DNA of 64,000 bases from Carya illinoinensis (lineage: Eukaryota; Streptophyta; Magnoliopsida; Fagales; Juglandaceae), in assembly GCF_018687715.1 (NCBI RefSeq), contig NC_056762.1, positions 33,220,864-33,284,863 on the forward strand. The letters run 5' to 3'. Position numbers and translations under genes: made by a program. The notes beneath the pieces are model-generated. The model worked only from the letters and a program-made list of their open reading frames with translations. It ran no database searches and was not told the DNA's origin. Positions 12,091 to 23,900 of the stretch are shown here, in pieces (position 1 is the first letter of the stretch; every line of letters starts with the position of its first letter).

Positions 12091-12486
12091 CTTTGCAGTA
12101 CTCAAACTTGTCGTACTCAACTTGTCTCTCCCTTAGCATATTCCATAGATCCAAATTTATCAGTGATTTGCATCCAACTCTTGTCTATATAAAAATTATA
12201 ACACTAACAAATTATAACACAACTATAGTCAAAATTGTAAAGTAATTAAGAATTATGCCATATTCAGATTAAGCCAAGCATGCAAAAGTTATAACCAATA
12301 TCTAAACTAGAATATCCAAAAAAAAAAAGATTGCTATAATCAAAGATTGAGAATCCGAACCTCAAAGATCAAGTCTATACTATCCTCAACTTTTACATAA
12401 AGTTCTGCATCTCAATTTTGAATTGTAGTACTGAAGAAGAACCTTGCTTTCTTAAGCAACTCTTCTTGAGCCTCCTCATGACCTTC
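12091..12486 (-). pseudogene. Unidentified gene fragment with two exon-like segments
   Basis: On the minus strand, 12184-12091 is open throughout and reads DLWNMLRERQVEYDKFEYCK. It is bounded by an AG acceptor and a GTGAGT donor. Upstream on the same strand, a segment from 12486 after an AG acceptor reads GHEEAQEELLKKA, charged and helical. I do not recognise the protein. Stops follow beyond these pieces, so this looks like another partial host gene copy near the LRR fragment. Confidence 0.35.
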
Positions 12487-12490
12487 CTGA

Positions 12491-13510
12491 TATAATTTAC
12501 TATTTATAATTAAAAAGCAATACTCAATCTGGTTGAACAAAGTCTGCATTTTTTTTTTCTTATTCTTCCTTTAAGGTAGTTCAGCCCCAAGACAACCTAC
12601 ATAGCCCTTTATTCATGCCACTTGCTTTTCCATTCATTTAGTTAGATGATGTTGTGTTTTGAGTGTATAAGTAGAGGAATATCATGATTTGAACTTATGA
12701 AATCATGAGTATGCTTTGTCAAGGGGCTTATGAATTTGAGAAAATATTTCTGCACGTAGAAACAAGAGAAATTAATTCAACTAACTACTTGATGAGGTAG
12801 AATAAAATTTTGCTCTGTTTTTAGTCTAGGCAATTTGGTTTCTATTATAGTTTCTACTATAGATTTAGTTCTATCATTTCCTTTACCTGAATCCCTTTTC
12901 AATAAGTTTAAACCCTCCTTTTTATACGTCAAACCATTAGAAATCAGTATTTATTTGTAAGCCACCTTCTCAAGCTTAAACCAACGTGAACAACCACAGA
13001 TTACACTAAACCAGTAAAATCTGCAGTAGTGAACTAACAGCCTATTTCACCTCTTCCTCAACTACTCAACTCAAGCCTCTTGTAGCTATTGATATTGCCT
13101 CATTCTAGACCCGCAAGAGGCAGCACAACCACCATAGAAGCCACCAAAGCAGTAGGTAAGATCCCTCTTTTAATTTTGTCTAAAACTGTAGCATAGCAGC
13201 AAACTCTTTCCGCAATGTGTTTCCTCCTCTAAATTTTTGCTTCTTCCACTGCAGGTTTAATCTTGAGGTCTTTCCAAGAAAGTGATTTAGTAGATTAGAG
13301 AATCCATATTCATCAGTGAGATGGGAGCAAGTGTAGGGTTGAAGTTTTATGTATAAAGAGAAAACTTCATTGCGTGGGAAATCATTGAGATGTGAAGAGA
13401 CTCTGGGGAGAGAGAGAGAGAGAGAGAGAGAGAGTAGCGTTTTGGTCACAGTTGTGAAAGTACTTCGACATTGTTCAACATAAGTGAGTTAAATGGAATT
13501 GTTTTATAAC
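12491..13510. other. Intergenic region with a (GA)n microsatellite
   Basis: No gene recognised. A (GA)n run of about 13 units lies at 13408-13434. The minus-strand open frame over it is low-complexity and not believable as a gene. Confidence 0.5.
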
Positions 13511-13513
13511 TAA

Positions 13514-13882
13514 GGTCTTGTTTGGATGTTGAGACGACATTAGATGTAATGAGAAATTTGTGAATAGCAGTGAAATAATACGTGAAAAGTAGTGAAATTG
13601 TTTGAATTCAAATGTTTTATGGAGTTTTGGGAAATGAGAGAGAAAATTGAATAAAAAATTATAAAGTTAAAATATTGTTATAATATAATTTTTAATATAT
13701 ATTCTGTTTTGAAATCTGAAAAAATTGAATTATTTTTTGTGTTTTGTTTGAAAGTTTTGAAAAATTATAATGATTAGATAAAAAAGTTAAAAATTTGAAA
13801 AATGAAAAGTATTTTTGTTTTAGTGGTATTTGGATGTTGAGATTAAGATTGGTTGAGACCATCTCAACATCCAAACAGGGCC
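13514..13882. mobile_element. Tourist-like (PIF/Harbinger) MITE
   Basis: 369 bp with terminal inverted repeats GGTCTTGTTTGGATGTTGAG and, from the other end, GGCCCTGTTTGGATGTTGAG. It is flanked by TAA at 13511-13513 and 13883-13885. A 3-bp TAA target duplication and a GGCC-TGTTTGG start are the marks of Tourist elements. The interior is AT-rich and noncoding and is shared with 38170-38555 and 42480-42830. Confidence 0.9.
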
Positions 13883-14099
13883 TAAGTGAGTTATATTTTT
13901 TGTGATTTGTACGATTTCTATTTTTGTGTGATTTTTATCTAATGTCAGGTGTTTAATTATTTGTAGAATCCATGGATAGTGCTCAAGTCCGAATACTAGC
14001 ATTAATGCTAGCTCTGCTACACCTACTATTGCTCTTACATATGATCATAATAGACAAGCTACACTTTTGATTTGTGGAGAAGTCTAACCACTTAAATTA

Positions 14100-15710
14100 A
14101 TATTCCTTATCGCCACACGGTGGTGAATGATATTCTTAAATTATGCAGTCTAGAAAAAGATTGGTTAGGAAATTTATTCAACAGTCAAAGAGTTTGCCCT
14201 ACCATGATACATGAACATCGGTCCAAAAATTGAACTATATGTGTTTGATTGCTCATTTTGTAGATAATGATTGGCAATCATACAAAAATATTTTCAAGTT
14301 TTGTTTAATCGTCAATCACAAAAGTGATACTATTGGGAAGATGGTGGAGTCTGCAATAAATGAGTGAGGTTTGAAGTGGGTGGTAACAATAATAGCTAGT
14401 AATACCTCATCTAATGATACTGCACTTGCGTATCTAAAGAATAAAATTAGAGAGGAAAATATATCAATATTGGGTGGTGAACTTTTGCATGTTTGATGTT
14501 GTGCACATATTCTCAATTTTATTGTGACCGATAGTTTGAAAGATGTTCATAAGTTGGTTGCAAGAGAGAAATGCAGTGAGGTTTGTGAGATCTTTACCAA
14601 CTAGGTTTAAGAAGTTCAAAATCTTTGTTTGTGCTGTGGGCATTGAATGCAAGAAATGTTATGTTCCTACAAAATGGAGCTCAACCTTCTTGATATTGAA
14701 AACAGCCGAGCAATATAGAAATGCCTTTGATGCCATGGGTGGAAAGGATATGCAATATGTCCTCCACTTTGAGGAGGACGAATGGAGATCGAGGCAGTCC
14801 AACGATTATGATTGGAAAAATATTCAAGAATGGATGGGTGGATTAACTTGTGCTAAGGGTTAAGAACAATCTTAATAGGTTATATGATGAGTTCACCGCA
14901 TTCATGGGTGTTAATATAAAGATTCCACCATCCACCGCATTGCTTCCTCCCAAAATCGATAAGCCAAAAAAGTGTAAGTGGAGTATAAGTTTTGGCGATA
15001 CCCACAAGTCTTGGAAGAATTTAGATGAGAATCGAATTTAGAAAAATACTTGGCAACAGATATACAACCATATGCAAAGCAGTTTGATATCTTAACTTGG
15101 TAGGAAGTAAATGTCATTATGTATTCAATCCTTGGAGAGATAGCCCGCAATATTTTAGATGTCCCTATTTCTACTGTAGCCTCAGAGTATGCATTTAGTA
15201 TCAGGGGATATATATTGGATCCATTTTGAAGTTTATTGTCTCTTAACACTATGGAGGTTTTGATTTGCACTCAGAATGGGATAAATGGAAAGCCAATTCA
15301 GATTCTCAAGGTGGTTCACTTTGCAGAGAACCACAAGTCTTGGAAGAATTTAGATGAGAATCGAATTTGGAAAAATACTTAGCAACAGATATACAACCAT
15401 ATGCAAAGCAGTTTGATATCTTAACTTGGTAGAAAGTAAATGTCATCATGTATTCAATCCTTGGAGAGATAGCCCGCAATATTTTAGATGTCCCTATTTC
15501 TACTGTAGCCTCAGAGTATGCATTTAGTATCAGGGGATATATATTGGATCCATTCTGAAGTTTATTGTCTCTTAACACTGTGGAGGTTTTGATTTGCACT
15601 CAGAATGGGATAGACGGGAAGCCAATTCAGATTCTCAAGGTGGTTCACTTTGCAGAGAACTACAAGAAGGATGATGTTGATCAGCCTAGAAGCATTAATC
15701 GCTCTTAGTT
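14100..15710 (+). pseudogene. hAT-family transposase relic
   Basis: Fragments in order: AYLKNKI near 14430, CCAHILNFIV near 14500 (the conserved C-x-H segment), a longer open piece at 14543-14863 (WSSTFLILKTAEQYRNAF), and the C-terminal dimerisation domain (FDILTW, ARNILDVPISTVASEYAF, ending LICTQNGI) at about 15085-15280. Stops and frameshifts interrupt every block. The dimerisation segment is present twice because of a tandem duplication. The DNA-binding zinc finger is not recognisable and no terminal inverted repeats were found. Confidence 0.8.
15002..15660 (+). repeat. Tandem duplication of about 329 bp inside the hAT relic
   Basis: 15002-15331 and 15331-15660 are near-identical direct copies. 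Each begins CCACAAGTCTTGGAAG (the second shares its first base with the end of the first copy) and ends TTTGCAGAGAAC. By eye about eight bases differ. Both contain the hAT dimerisation domain with the same stop codons, so the duplication arose after the gene had died. Confidence 0.93.
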
Positions 15711-16536
15711 CATTATTTTGCATTTACTTATAATATATCGTGTTATATTTATTTGACAAACTTAATTTCAAATTCAATTATTATAGGGACAACTTTGGAA
15801 ATAATACGTCATCTCAATCTACATTGGCTGCAATTTGACTTTGATACACTACCATTGGTTTATTAATATTTGTAGTCTATACATATGTTAATAATGCTAT
15901 TATTTTTTTCAAATTGATGTTCCTTTCTTTTTGAGACGTCATATTATTCATATACTCATTCTTTTGTTTTCTTTTTCCACGTTAAATGATGTCGCTCAAA
16001 AACCCCAAATGCTTGCCATGTTACACCTTTATTTCCTTGTTCTTAAATGTATTTCTATTTTAATGGGCAGTAACATTGTTATTCATTCAAGTTGTTTGAG
16101 AATTTCTAATACTTTTAGATTAATTTTTTATAATTTTAGATTAATGTTAATAGTTTATACTTATAATTATTAGTTAGCAAGTTTCTTAGGTTTATTCATA
16201 TTTAGAGAAAGTTTAATTTATATTTTTTATATTTAATTTCAATTGAAATGAAAAGTTGAAAACAAGTTTTTGAACCAAAATGGGCGTGAAAACATGTTTT
16301 GGGCAAAAATTGGCCTCAAAATAGGATTTTGGGCCCAAAAATAAGTTATGGGCGATGCGCCCATTGAGTCCCATGAAAGGTTGACGACCTGTCAAGCCAA
16401 TCTGCCCCTCAAAATTTGAACAAGAACACCCATCTATGGGCATAGGGCCCAATGTGTCCCCCACCCATGCAAGGGTGAGGGAAGGAGGTGTGGGTAGTAC
16501 TTCTAATTTTAACTTCAACCCAAATATTTTTCTAAG
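15711..16536. other. Intergenic region, no gene recognised
   Basis: AT-rich, then a GC-richer part (16250-16500) with repeated short GGGC-containing motifs. The open frames there (minus 16584-16213) show no family motif. Confidence 0.4.
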
Positions 16537-17500
16537 TAGGGTTGTAAATGAACGAGTATGTTCAATAGCCCATTTGATACTCACTCGATTAAACTCAAAT
16601 AAAACTTATCTTGTGAAAAAAAAAATTCTTGCCCATGATAACAGATATCTGCTCGATTATTAAATAATACATACCTGGTTAAACTCGACTCGATTCGATT
16701 AAGGCTTGTTATGGCCTGCTCATTTATGCTCAAGTCGACTTGTCAGCTCGACTCAATTAAAGCTCATTTATATATTGATAAATATAAATATATACATACA
16801 TATATACATATATATTGGTTAATAATATAAGCATAACACATTTTATAATTAAATATATAGCATGTAACCTAATTTCTTATATCTATATATTAAATGTACT
16901 TCATAGTTATTTTATAATTTGTAAAATAGTTAGTCGGTAAGATTTACTAATTTCATACAGTAATATGTAGAGACAATATATAAAATGTTGAAATATACTA
17001 TCATATTATCTATATGTATTGGTAATTTATGTATGGATATAAAATATGGTTACTACGGATAAGCATAAACTAGTTACATATTAATTATTTAGAATTGCTA
17101 GTTGTAAAAAATTCATTAAATTTATATTTTTTTATTTATCTGTTTTTTTAATTATTAGATTTTATTCAAAAATTCTAAATAAACAACTCTGGCTCGATTT
17201 GACTCGACTTGACTCAAACTCTTTTTTTATTGAGCTCGAGTTGAAAACTTAATGCTACATTTGGATGTTGAGGTAATTTCAAATGATTTGTAAATAGTAG
17301 TGAAAAATAATAAATAGTAATAATTAGTTTGTAAATAATAATTAGGTAGTCTAAAGTGATTTGAAATCACCTCATTGACCAAACATATCGAGTCGAGCCC
17401 AAATAAAAATTAGAAAAAAATCTTGAGCTTGAGTTTTTTGAGTCGAGCCAAGCTCAACAATTCAAAGACTAGTTCGGTTCAACTCAATTACAATACTAAG
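16537..17500. mobile_element. Degenerate non-autonomous DNA element rich in CTCGA motifs, with a nested MITE
   Basis: Starts near TAGGGTTGTAAATGAACGAG and ends near a loosely inverse sequence at about 17500. Both flanks carry many CTCGA/TCGAG motifs (16560-16770, 17190-17240, 17390-17470). A separate small MITE interrupts it at 17257-17388. No clear target duplication was found, so the limits are approximate. Confidence 0.35.
17257..17388. mobile_element. Short MITE related to the Tourist family
   Basis: About 132 bp. The left end ACATTTGGATGTTGAGGT is mirrored by the right end, which reads inward ATGTTTGGTCAATGAGGT. The inner part (GATTTGTAAATAGTAGTGAA) matches the start of the interior of the 13514 element. 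It appears to be an internally deleted relative. Confidence 0.6.
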
Positions 17501-18380
17501 TATAAATGATGAGTATTGTTATGAGCCATTGAAACTTACCACTTAAATAGCCCTCTGTACGTGATATCACCATGTAATACCACGTGAGTTAATAAAAATA
17601 ATATATATATATATATATATTCAAATTAAAAAGGAGTCCCCAAAAATAAAAAACTCTAAATTCCTTATGCTTTTTTTGTGATTGTTGTTTTGATTTTTTA
17701 ATAAATTACATGGTATCAAAAGCCATATAAGTTCCAGCCAAATAGTATATTCATAAACAGTTCATATTCCGAAAAAATAAAATCATCTAAGTATGGGCAG
17801 ACTTGCACCTTGTACCCATATGCTCTTTAACACCCTGGCACTGTATGACTGTACTACCCATGCCTTTAATCCACGATTTTACGATTAGATCCCTACCCAC
17901 TACCCGCTTTTCATTGTTGAATCTTGTACTAAAGGCTCTTTAAATTTACTTGGACCAAACTACCCCTATTCTTTTTTCTTCTTGATATGCTAAATAGATC
18001 GAGGTTACATTATTGGAGATCTCGAACCTTTTCCGTTTCCTAAGAAAAATCCTATGAAGCCAGAGTCATACACTTAGGACAACCGCAACATTACAATTTA
18101 CAATAGTCAACTATACTATTTTTTATGGTGTCCAAAAAACAGCCAACCTTGATTTTTTTTTTATGTATTTATTTTTCCGGTAAAAAAAACTATATAAATA
18201 ACAGATAAAAAGCCAAGTAAAAGACCGACAGATATTTTTATTGATATTGTCTTTGATTTAAGATATAGAACGAAAGATAATTAATATTGTAATAATTTTC
18301 TTTTTTATAATAACGAACCAAATTCCATTCATTAAAAGAAAACATATAAAGTTGATTTGAAAACAAGTCAGTTACAAACG
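17501..18380. other. Intergenic region with an (AT)n run and a PBS-like site
   Basis: (AT)n at about 17601-17620. At 17711 TGGTATCAAAAGCCAT follows TTACA. This is the same join of LTR end and Met-type primer site seen in the copia element, so it may be a relic of an LTR element. No second LTR was found. Confidence 0.35.
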
Positions 18381-19130
18381 TTAATAGCTTTCCAACACAC
18401 TTCCGTGATTGACATTATCTAATTCAGAAGGTAGATCTCTAAAGACCTAAATCTAAGAGATAGCACAACTCTATCCACGACAAAGTTAACAGTAACCGAG
18501 TGACAAAACCCAATATCCTGACTAAGTAGGTAAGGTAAACCAACCCCACCATAAACACCGCCTAAGCGGAGGGGGGACCACTCTATTCAGACTTAGGTCC
18601 GAAGGCATTATTTTTTAGATTTTTATTTTTCTAAAAAGTAAAGACAAGACACGAAATAAAATACAAAGGGAAAACACTACAAAAATCGAAAAAATAGTGC
18701 TCTGAAAGGCTGCTGTGGTGGGTGCAATACACACGCCATTCTAGGAGGAAAACCGACGGTCAATCTTGAAAGTCCCAGACTCACAAACCCCTACGCGCCG
18801 CTCGTGTCGTCGATAGAGGGCTTCCCGACAACTTGTGAGAGCCACATGCCAAATGTCTCCAAGACCTTCAACCCGGGTGTGCGGGCTACTTGTCACTCCA
18901 TTTGGCGTTGCCTTTGGTGGTCTTGAAGATCGGCGGTTGGGCAACACCATGGAAGGGTGCGTGTTGGTATATGGTCATCGAAAATTTATAGATATGCAAT
19001 TCTCCCTTATTTGACCTGAAAAGAATACAAAAACACAAAACAGAGCACTATATAGAGGGGGAGGGAGGGAGGGGGGTGGGAGCTTAGAGTTGGATCTAAG
19101 TTCTCTGAACCGCTCTTCTTTGTCTGTTTG
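18381..19130. other. GC-richer segment of unknown origin
   Basis: Distinctly less AT-rich than its surroundings, especially 18720-18960. The minus-strand frame 18950-18741 is 69 codons and basic, with no recognised domain. It may be part of an old repeat; I could not classify it. Confidence 0.3.
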
Positions 19131-20825
19131 TAATATTTATTGTTATTCGTATAGATGTTCCATACCTCAATGAAATCTTGGATGACTCATTTATCTACCT
19201 ATATCTATCAAATCTAAATTATAGAGTTAAAAGAAAAGAATACTAAAAATCTTAATCCTATAAAGGTCCTTGTCGTCACAAACATTGACTAATCAAATAA
19301 TATTATTCTTACATTATATTAAGATGACCATATCAACTACTCAACTTACAGGATTGGATCAATGTGGTTGAATATGATGATTGATTATATTTACTGAATG
19401 GGTTTTCTTTCTCCCACTTTGGGTAGAGAACTTATCCAAATAAAAAAAAAGAAAAGATCTAGTTATAAGTATAATTGTATACTAATATATGTATTAATAT
19501 AATAAGATTGGTCAAAAAATAGATTTTATTGAAAATACTGTTAATTTAAATTTTGAATATGAAAAAATCAATATTAATACACAAATTAATATACAAGTTT
19601 ACTTATATGTAGTAAACTTTTAATAAAAATATACCCATTTTTACAATTAATAAGAAAAATATACCCATTTTTACAATCATGTAGCACGTGATCCAACAAT
19701 TGAGAATCTGCTAGACATTGATGTATCCCAAGTTATTTTGTTCATATCCGACAGTGTCGTGAATCGTGATTTAGGAACAGATATGACCGTCATTGAAGAT
19801 GCAGGAATGGGAGATGAATCGTGTTGAATGAGGGGCAGATGGGACTGTGCATATATTTGCCAAATTAGCTCTCTCTGCATTTATCTATAAACCGATTTAG
19901 CTGATACTGAGGAGTGCCATCTTTGAATTTATAAATTGTTGTTGTCGAATATCCTTTGGTTGCTCACTGAAAGCATGATTTTCAAAACCAAAAGAAGAAA
20001 AAGAAAATACAGAAAAGAAAAGAATATAGGTCTTGATCTATAGGAGTGAAAACATCACTGTTCGAAAAAGTTTGAGGGTTGCTTTCAAGTTTCAACATAC
20101 AATCAAAATGTCAATATTATGGTATATTCCATAAACTTCCTAACTAAGTGGCCAATCTATAGCAAAATGTCATATCGTGGGAATAGTTGCATCTTATAAT
20201 CATCATAAGAAAAAACTCAATATTTCGGACTTCTTGGATCAAATATTAATATTGTTGGTACTCAATAATAATGTTTTTCTCATATTTTTGGTGTGGTTTA
20301 CTGGTTAAGGATAAACTTCCGGGAAATAAACAAAAACTCTTGAGATTTACGCTTTCCGAAAAGGAAAAACAAAAGAAAAAAAGAAGAAAAGAAAATACAA
20401 TAATATATAAAGAAAACAAAAGTTTTATAATAATGTCCCGAGAAAACAGAAAAAAGCTGTCAGCTCCAGACAGAAAGAGAAGAAAAAGAAAAGAGCACAG
20501 AACTGCGCCCAGGCGCAGACGTGAGAGCCCAACCTTTGGTTGGGAATAAAAGGGCATTATTGGTACCTGAGGTTGTCCCGACTTTTGTTAAATTTTGTGT
20601 TTTTTAACGTTGTCCCGTGACAAAACAATGAAACCGAGCGTAATTTGCTAGTGATGATGTCCAATGTCCATTCCCCAAGTGATTTTTTAACATCGTCGCC
20701 TTTTCTACTTGTTCTCTCCATAGTCCGTGTAGGTGCTTCTCATTCTCTAATGGGATCCCCTGCTTTCTCTGATTTGTAACACAGACGCTTCCTTATAAAG
20801 CTGAAGCTTTTTTGGAGATTGAAAA
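19131..20825. other. Intergenic region upstream of the galactosyltransferase gene
   Basis: Contains an AT-rich inverted-repeat element (19455-19620). Nothing else is recognised. The promoter of the following gene should lie in the last few hundred bases. No convincing TATA box at the expected distance was singled out. Confidence 0.4.
19455..19620 (+). mobile_element. AT-rich MITE-like repeat, copy 1
   Basis: About 166 bp opening AGATCTAGTTATAAGTATAA. Its second half is roughly the inverse of the first. Similar copies lie at 33430-33576 (opposite orientation) and 62961-63121. Confidence 0.6.
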
Positions 20826-20929
20826 ATGGGTCTGAGCAGACCTCACAAGGCTGGCAATGGCGTCTCCACCAGATGGGTTCTTGGCCTCTGTATCGCCAGC
20901 TTCATCTTGGGTGTTCTTGTTGTCAACAG

Positions 20930-20972
<43 letters not shown>

Positions 20973-23900
20973 CACGACTAAGATCTCGCGTTGAAGTGTC
21001 AACTTTTCGATTTACCGCTGTTTCTACTAGGGTTGGAAGCTTTCATTGTAATGATCTTTCGAGCTAATGGGTTGCATCTTTGGCTACCTTTTTTTTTTTT
21101 TTTTTTTAGGTTTTGAGGTTCTGATGCAGGAAAAAAAAAATGAAATTATGTCTTTATGAATAGATTCGTTCCTTAAGTTAATAAACTTTTGGGTACCTGT
21201 GCTGGGATTCCAGGTTCAAGATTAAGACTTCTACTGTCATTTGTGTAATTAGTTGTTGTATAAGACCTCCAGTACTGCTGACATATGTGTTGTAGGATCT
21301 CTCTTGGCACTTCGGTAAAGCAAGGCGTAAACTTGATGATGCTTAGTTCTGGACAATGGTGAACTATGTTTCCCTAATACGGGGAACTTTTTGCTGCAGT
21401 AGCTTAGAAGTCTGTTTTTAAAGTTTGAGTTTGATTACGGGAGATTGCTGGTTGTCCCCAAGTCTTAGAGCGGCTAATGGGAAAAACATGAGAGTTAGTG
21501 GGATTACTGAATTTGATTTTGAGTTGCACATTGCATGTCTGTCGCATAACAAATGTTTGCTTTGGATTATATGTCTATGATCATTACATGCATTTGGAAC
21601 TTCACCACGGGTAATACTTCCAATATATACCAGAGATTGGTCCATGTATTTTAAGTATCGGCTTTTGAACTAATTCTCTAATGCCTAATTAGGTATATCT
21701 CTCTTGTATACTACCTCTGTACTTGGCTTTACCTAATTATGAATATCAATAAATTTTCTTATAAAAAAAAAAAAAAACTAATTCTCAAATGCATTGGAAA
21801 GAACAATGTTGTTTATTCATCCCATCCATTGTCAACAATTTTCTGCCCATTGAAGATTGATGCCTTATTGTGAAGTCACAGTTTGCTAATGGTAATTTAT
21901 CAACATCCACAATTTGTATGCGGGATCTGTATTATTTAACCCCATGTATTTAGCTGGCAGCAAGACGCAAAAATGTGATATGTGGTATCTTATGGTTTAA
22001 ATCTTGCATCATATGGCTTCTTTATTGTCTTACAGATTTTTCAACATTTTTAGTGTTTCACAATCCCATAAGTGTGTATGCCAGTTTAATTCATTGTTTC
22101 ATATGGATGTCACAAGGGTACTAGGAGTTTGCTGAGTAAACTTCTGGGGACAGGCAAAAGTATGCGCTTGCCACCTTGCAACAAACTCCTTGACAGGTTC
22201 AATATCCCTTTGCTTGGTCTTGAGTTGTTCAGGCACCCCAACCCTAGTTTGCGTGTTGCTGAACTGCTTCCTGAACTTCAAGATGCTTGGGTCCTGGATT
22301 GGGATTTTTTGGCAGTCCTACTGTATCACATTTTATTTTATTTATTTATTTATTTATTTATTTTGTAGGGCTTTACCCATGAGGGGAGCCCTTCCAGAAA
22401 TTCTTGAAGGCCAGGGACTAACCCAGGCCTAAGAGGGGGTTTGGAAATAGTTTTCAACCAGCAATAGACGCGCCTCGGTTAGAACCTCACTAGCTGCGTC
22501 ATTGCCCCAAGCGCAAAGATATCACATTTTAAATTAATTGTGTCAGATAGAGATCATGAGGATCCCTTATCTGACTGGACAAGTCATTAGGATTTCTGCA
22601 TTTCACTTTATGTGCCGGTCAACACAATCAAACTTGATAGATTTAGAGTCATAGGTTGAATCATTTCTGAATTTCTCTTATCCTTTTACATATTTGTCGC
22701 TGAGTTGATTATTATCCATTTCATAGGTTCTGGGCTATTCCTGATCCAGTTACAATGGACAGAGAGGCTTCATCAGTTGAGAAACATGAATCAAGACCTC
22801 TCCATCCCATAGACAACTGTGAGAAGAAGGCAAGTCTCAAGAATATTGTCATCATAAGCTCCACATCTTTTATTACCACATCCTTATAGCCTTCTTCATG
22901 TTTTTACAGGATGTTTCTTTTCAGACAGGGGACATCCTATCTCAAGTTTCACAAACACACGATGTAATAATGTAACTTTCTATAGCCTCCTGAGTAATGT
23001 TTTAAAGATATCTGGCTATATCTTACATATTGCAATCATCTCACTTTCTATCATGTAATTTGTATATATGACACATCAATGTCCAATATTTTCAGGACAT
23101 TAGATAAAACAATCTCCTCGTTAGAGATGCAACTAGCTGCATCTAGAGCTTCCAAAGTTAACAATGAGGAGGGATCTCCAATAGTTACAAAATCAGGAAG
23201 TGAGCAATTTAAGGAGCGTCAGAAGGTTTTCTTTGTTATGGGAATCATTACTGCATTCAGCAGCAGAAAGCGACGAGAATCAATTAGAGAGACATGGATG
23301 CCCCGAGGTTCAGTCCAAAACTTAATCACCATCCTCTCAGATATTAGGTACATGTTGAAGTGAACTGATTGCTAAACACACTTTGGCTATTTTTCAATTT
23401 AGGGGAAGGGTTAAGGAAGTTGGAAACAGATAAGGGAATTATAATTCGATTTGTCATTGGACACAGGTGATTTTTCTTGAACCTGAGAGAAATTTGCATA
23501 CTACATTTGCAATCATAAATTTATTAATAAGCAATCATAAGTTTTTTGATAGAACAATAGGCATAGCCCTAGTACACAGCATTTGCTTGGTTTGTATTAA
23601 TAATCTTGACAAAATATACTGGTTTAAATTTGGTGGACATTAGTGCAACTCCAGGTGGTGTACTGGATCGTGCTATTGATGCAGAAAATGAGCAAAACAA
23701 GGATTTCTTACGTCTGGTATGGTAAACTTCTTGGGACTGAGTTGCTCTGTTATCTCTAGTCATCAATTATTCTTTTTCTGATCGGTAGCTATCTCTAATT
23801 TTCATATTATTAAACCAGGAGAATAGAAGGATCTGGTTTAGGTCACTGACTCACTGGTTCAACTAGTAGATCAAGTGGTTTGATTAAAATCGTAAAATAA

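Noticed and set aside
13009..13032. CTGCAGTAGTG as a possible right CACTA terminus
   Set aside because: Only partly resembles TTTCTTGTAGTG, has no TTGCAGCG subterminal repeats next to it, and no duplication.
18741..18950. 69-codon basic minus frame as a gene
   Set aside because: No recognised domain and no conserved context; kept only as an unclassified GC-richer segment.
20246..20557. Overlapping plus and minus frames of about 100 codons (Lys/Arg-rich or Phe/Ser-rich)
   Set aside because: Caused by purine-rich low-complexity DNA upstream of the galactosyltransferase gene; no motifs.
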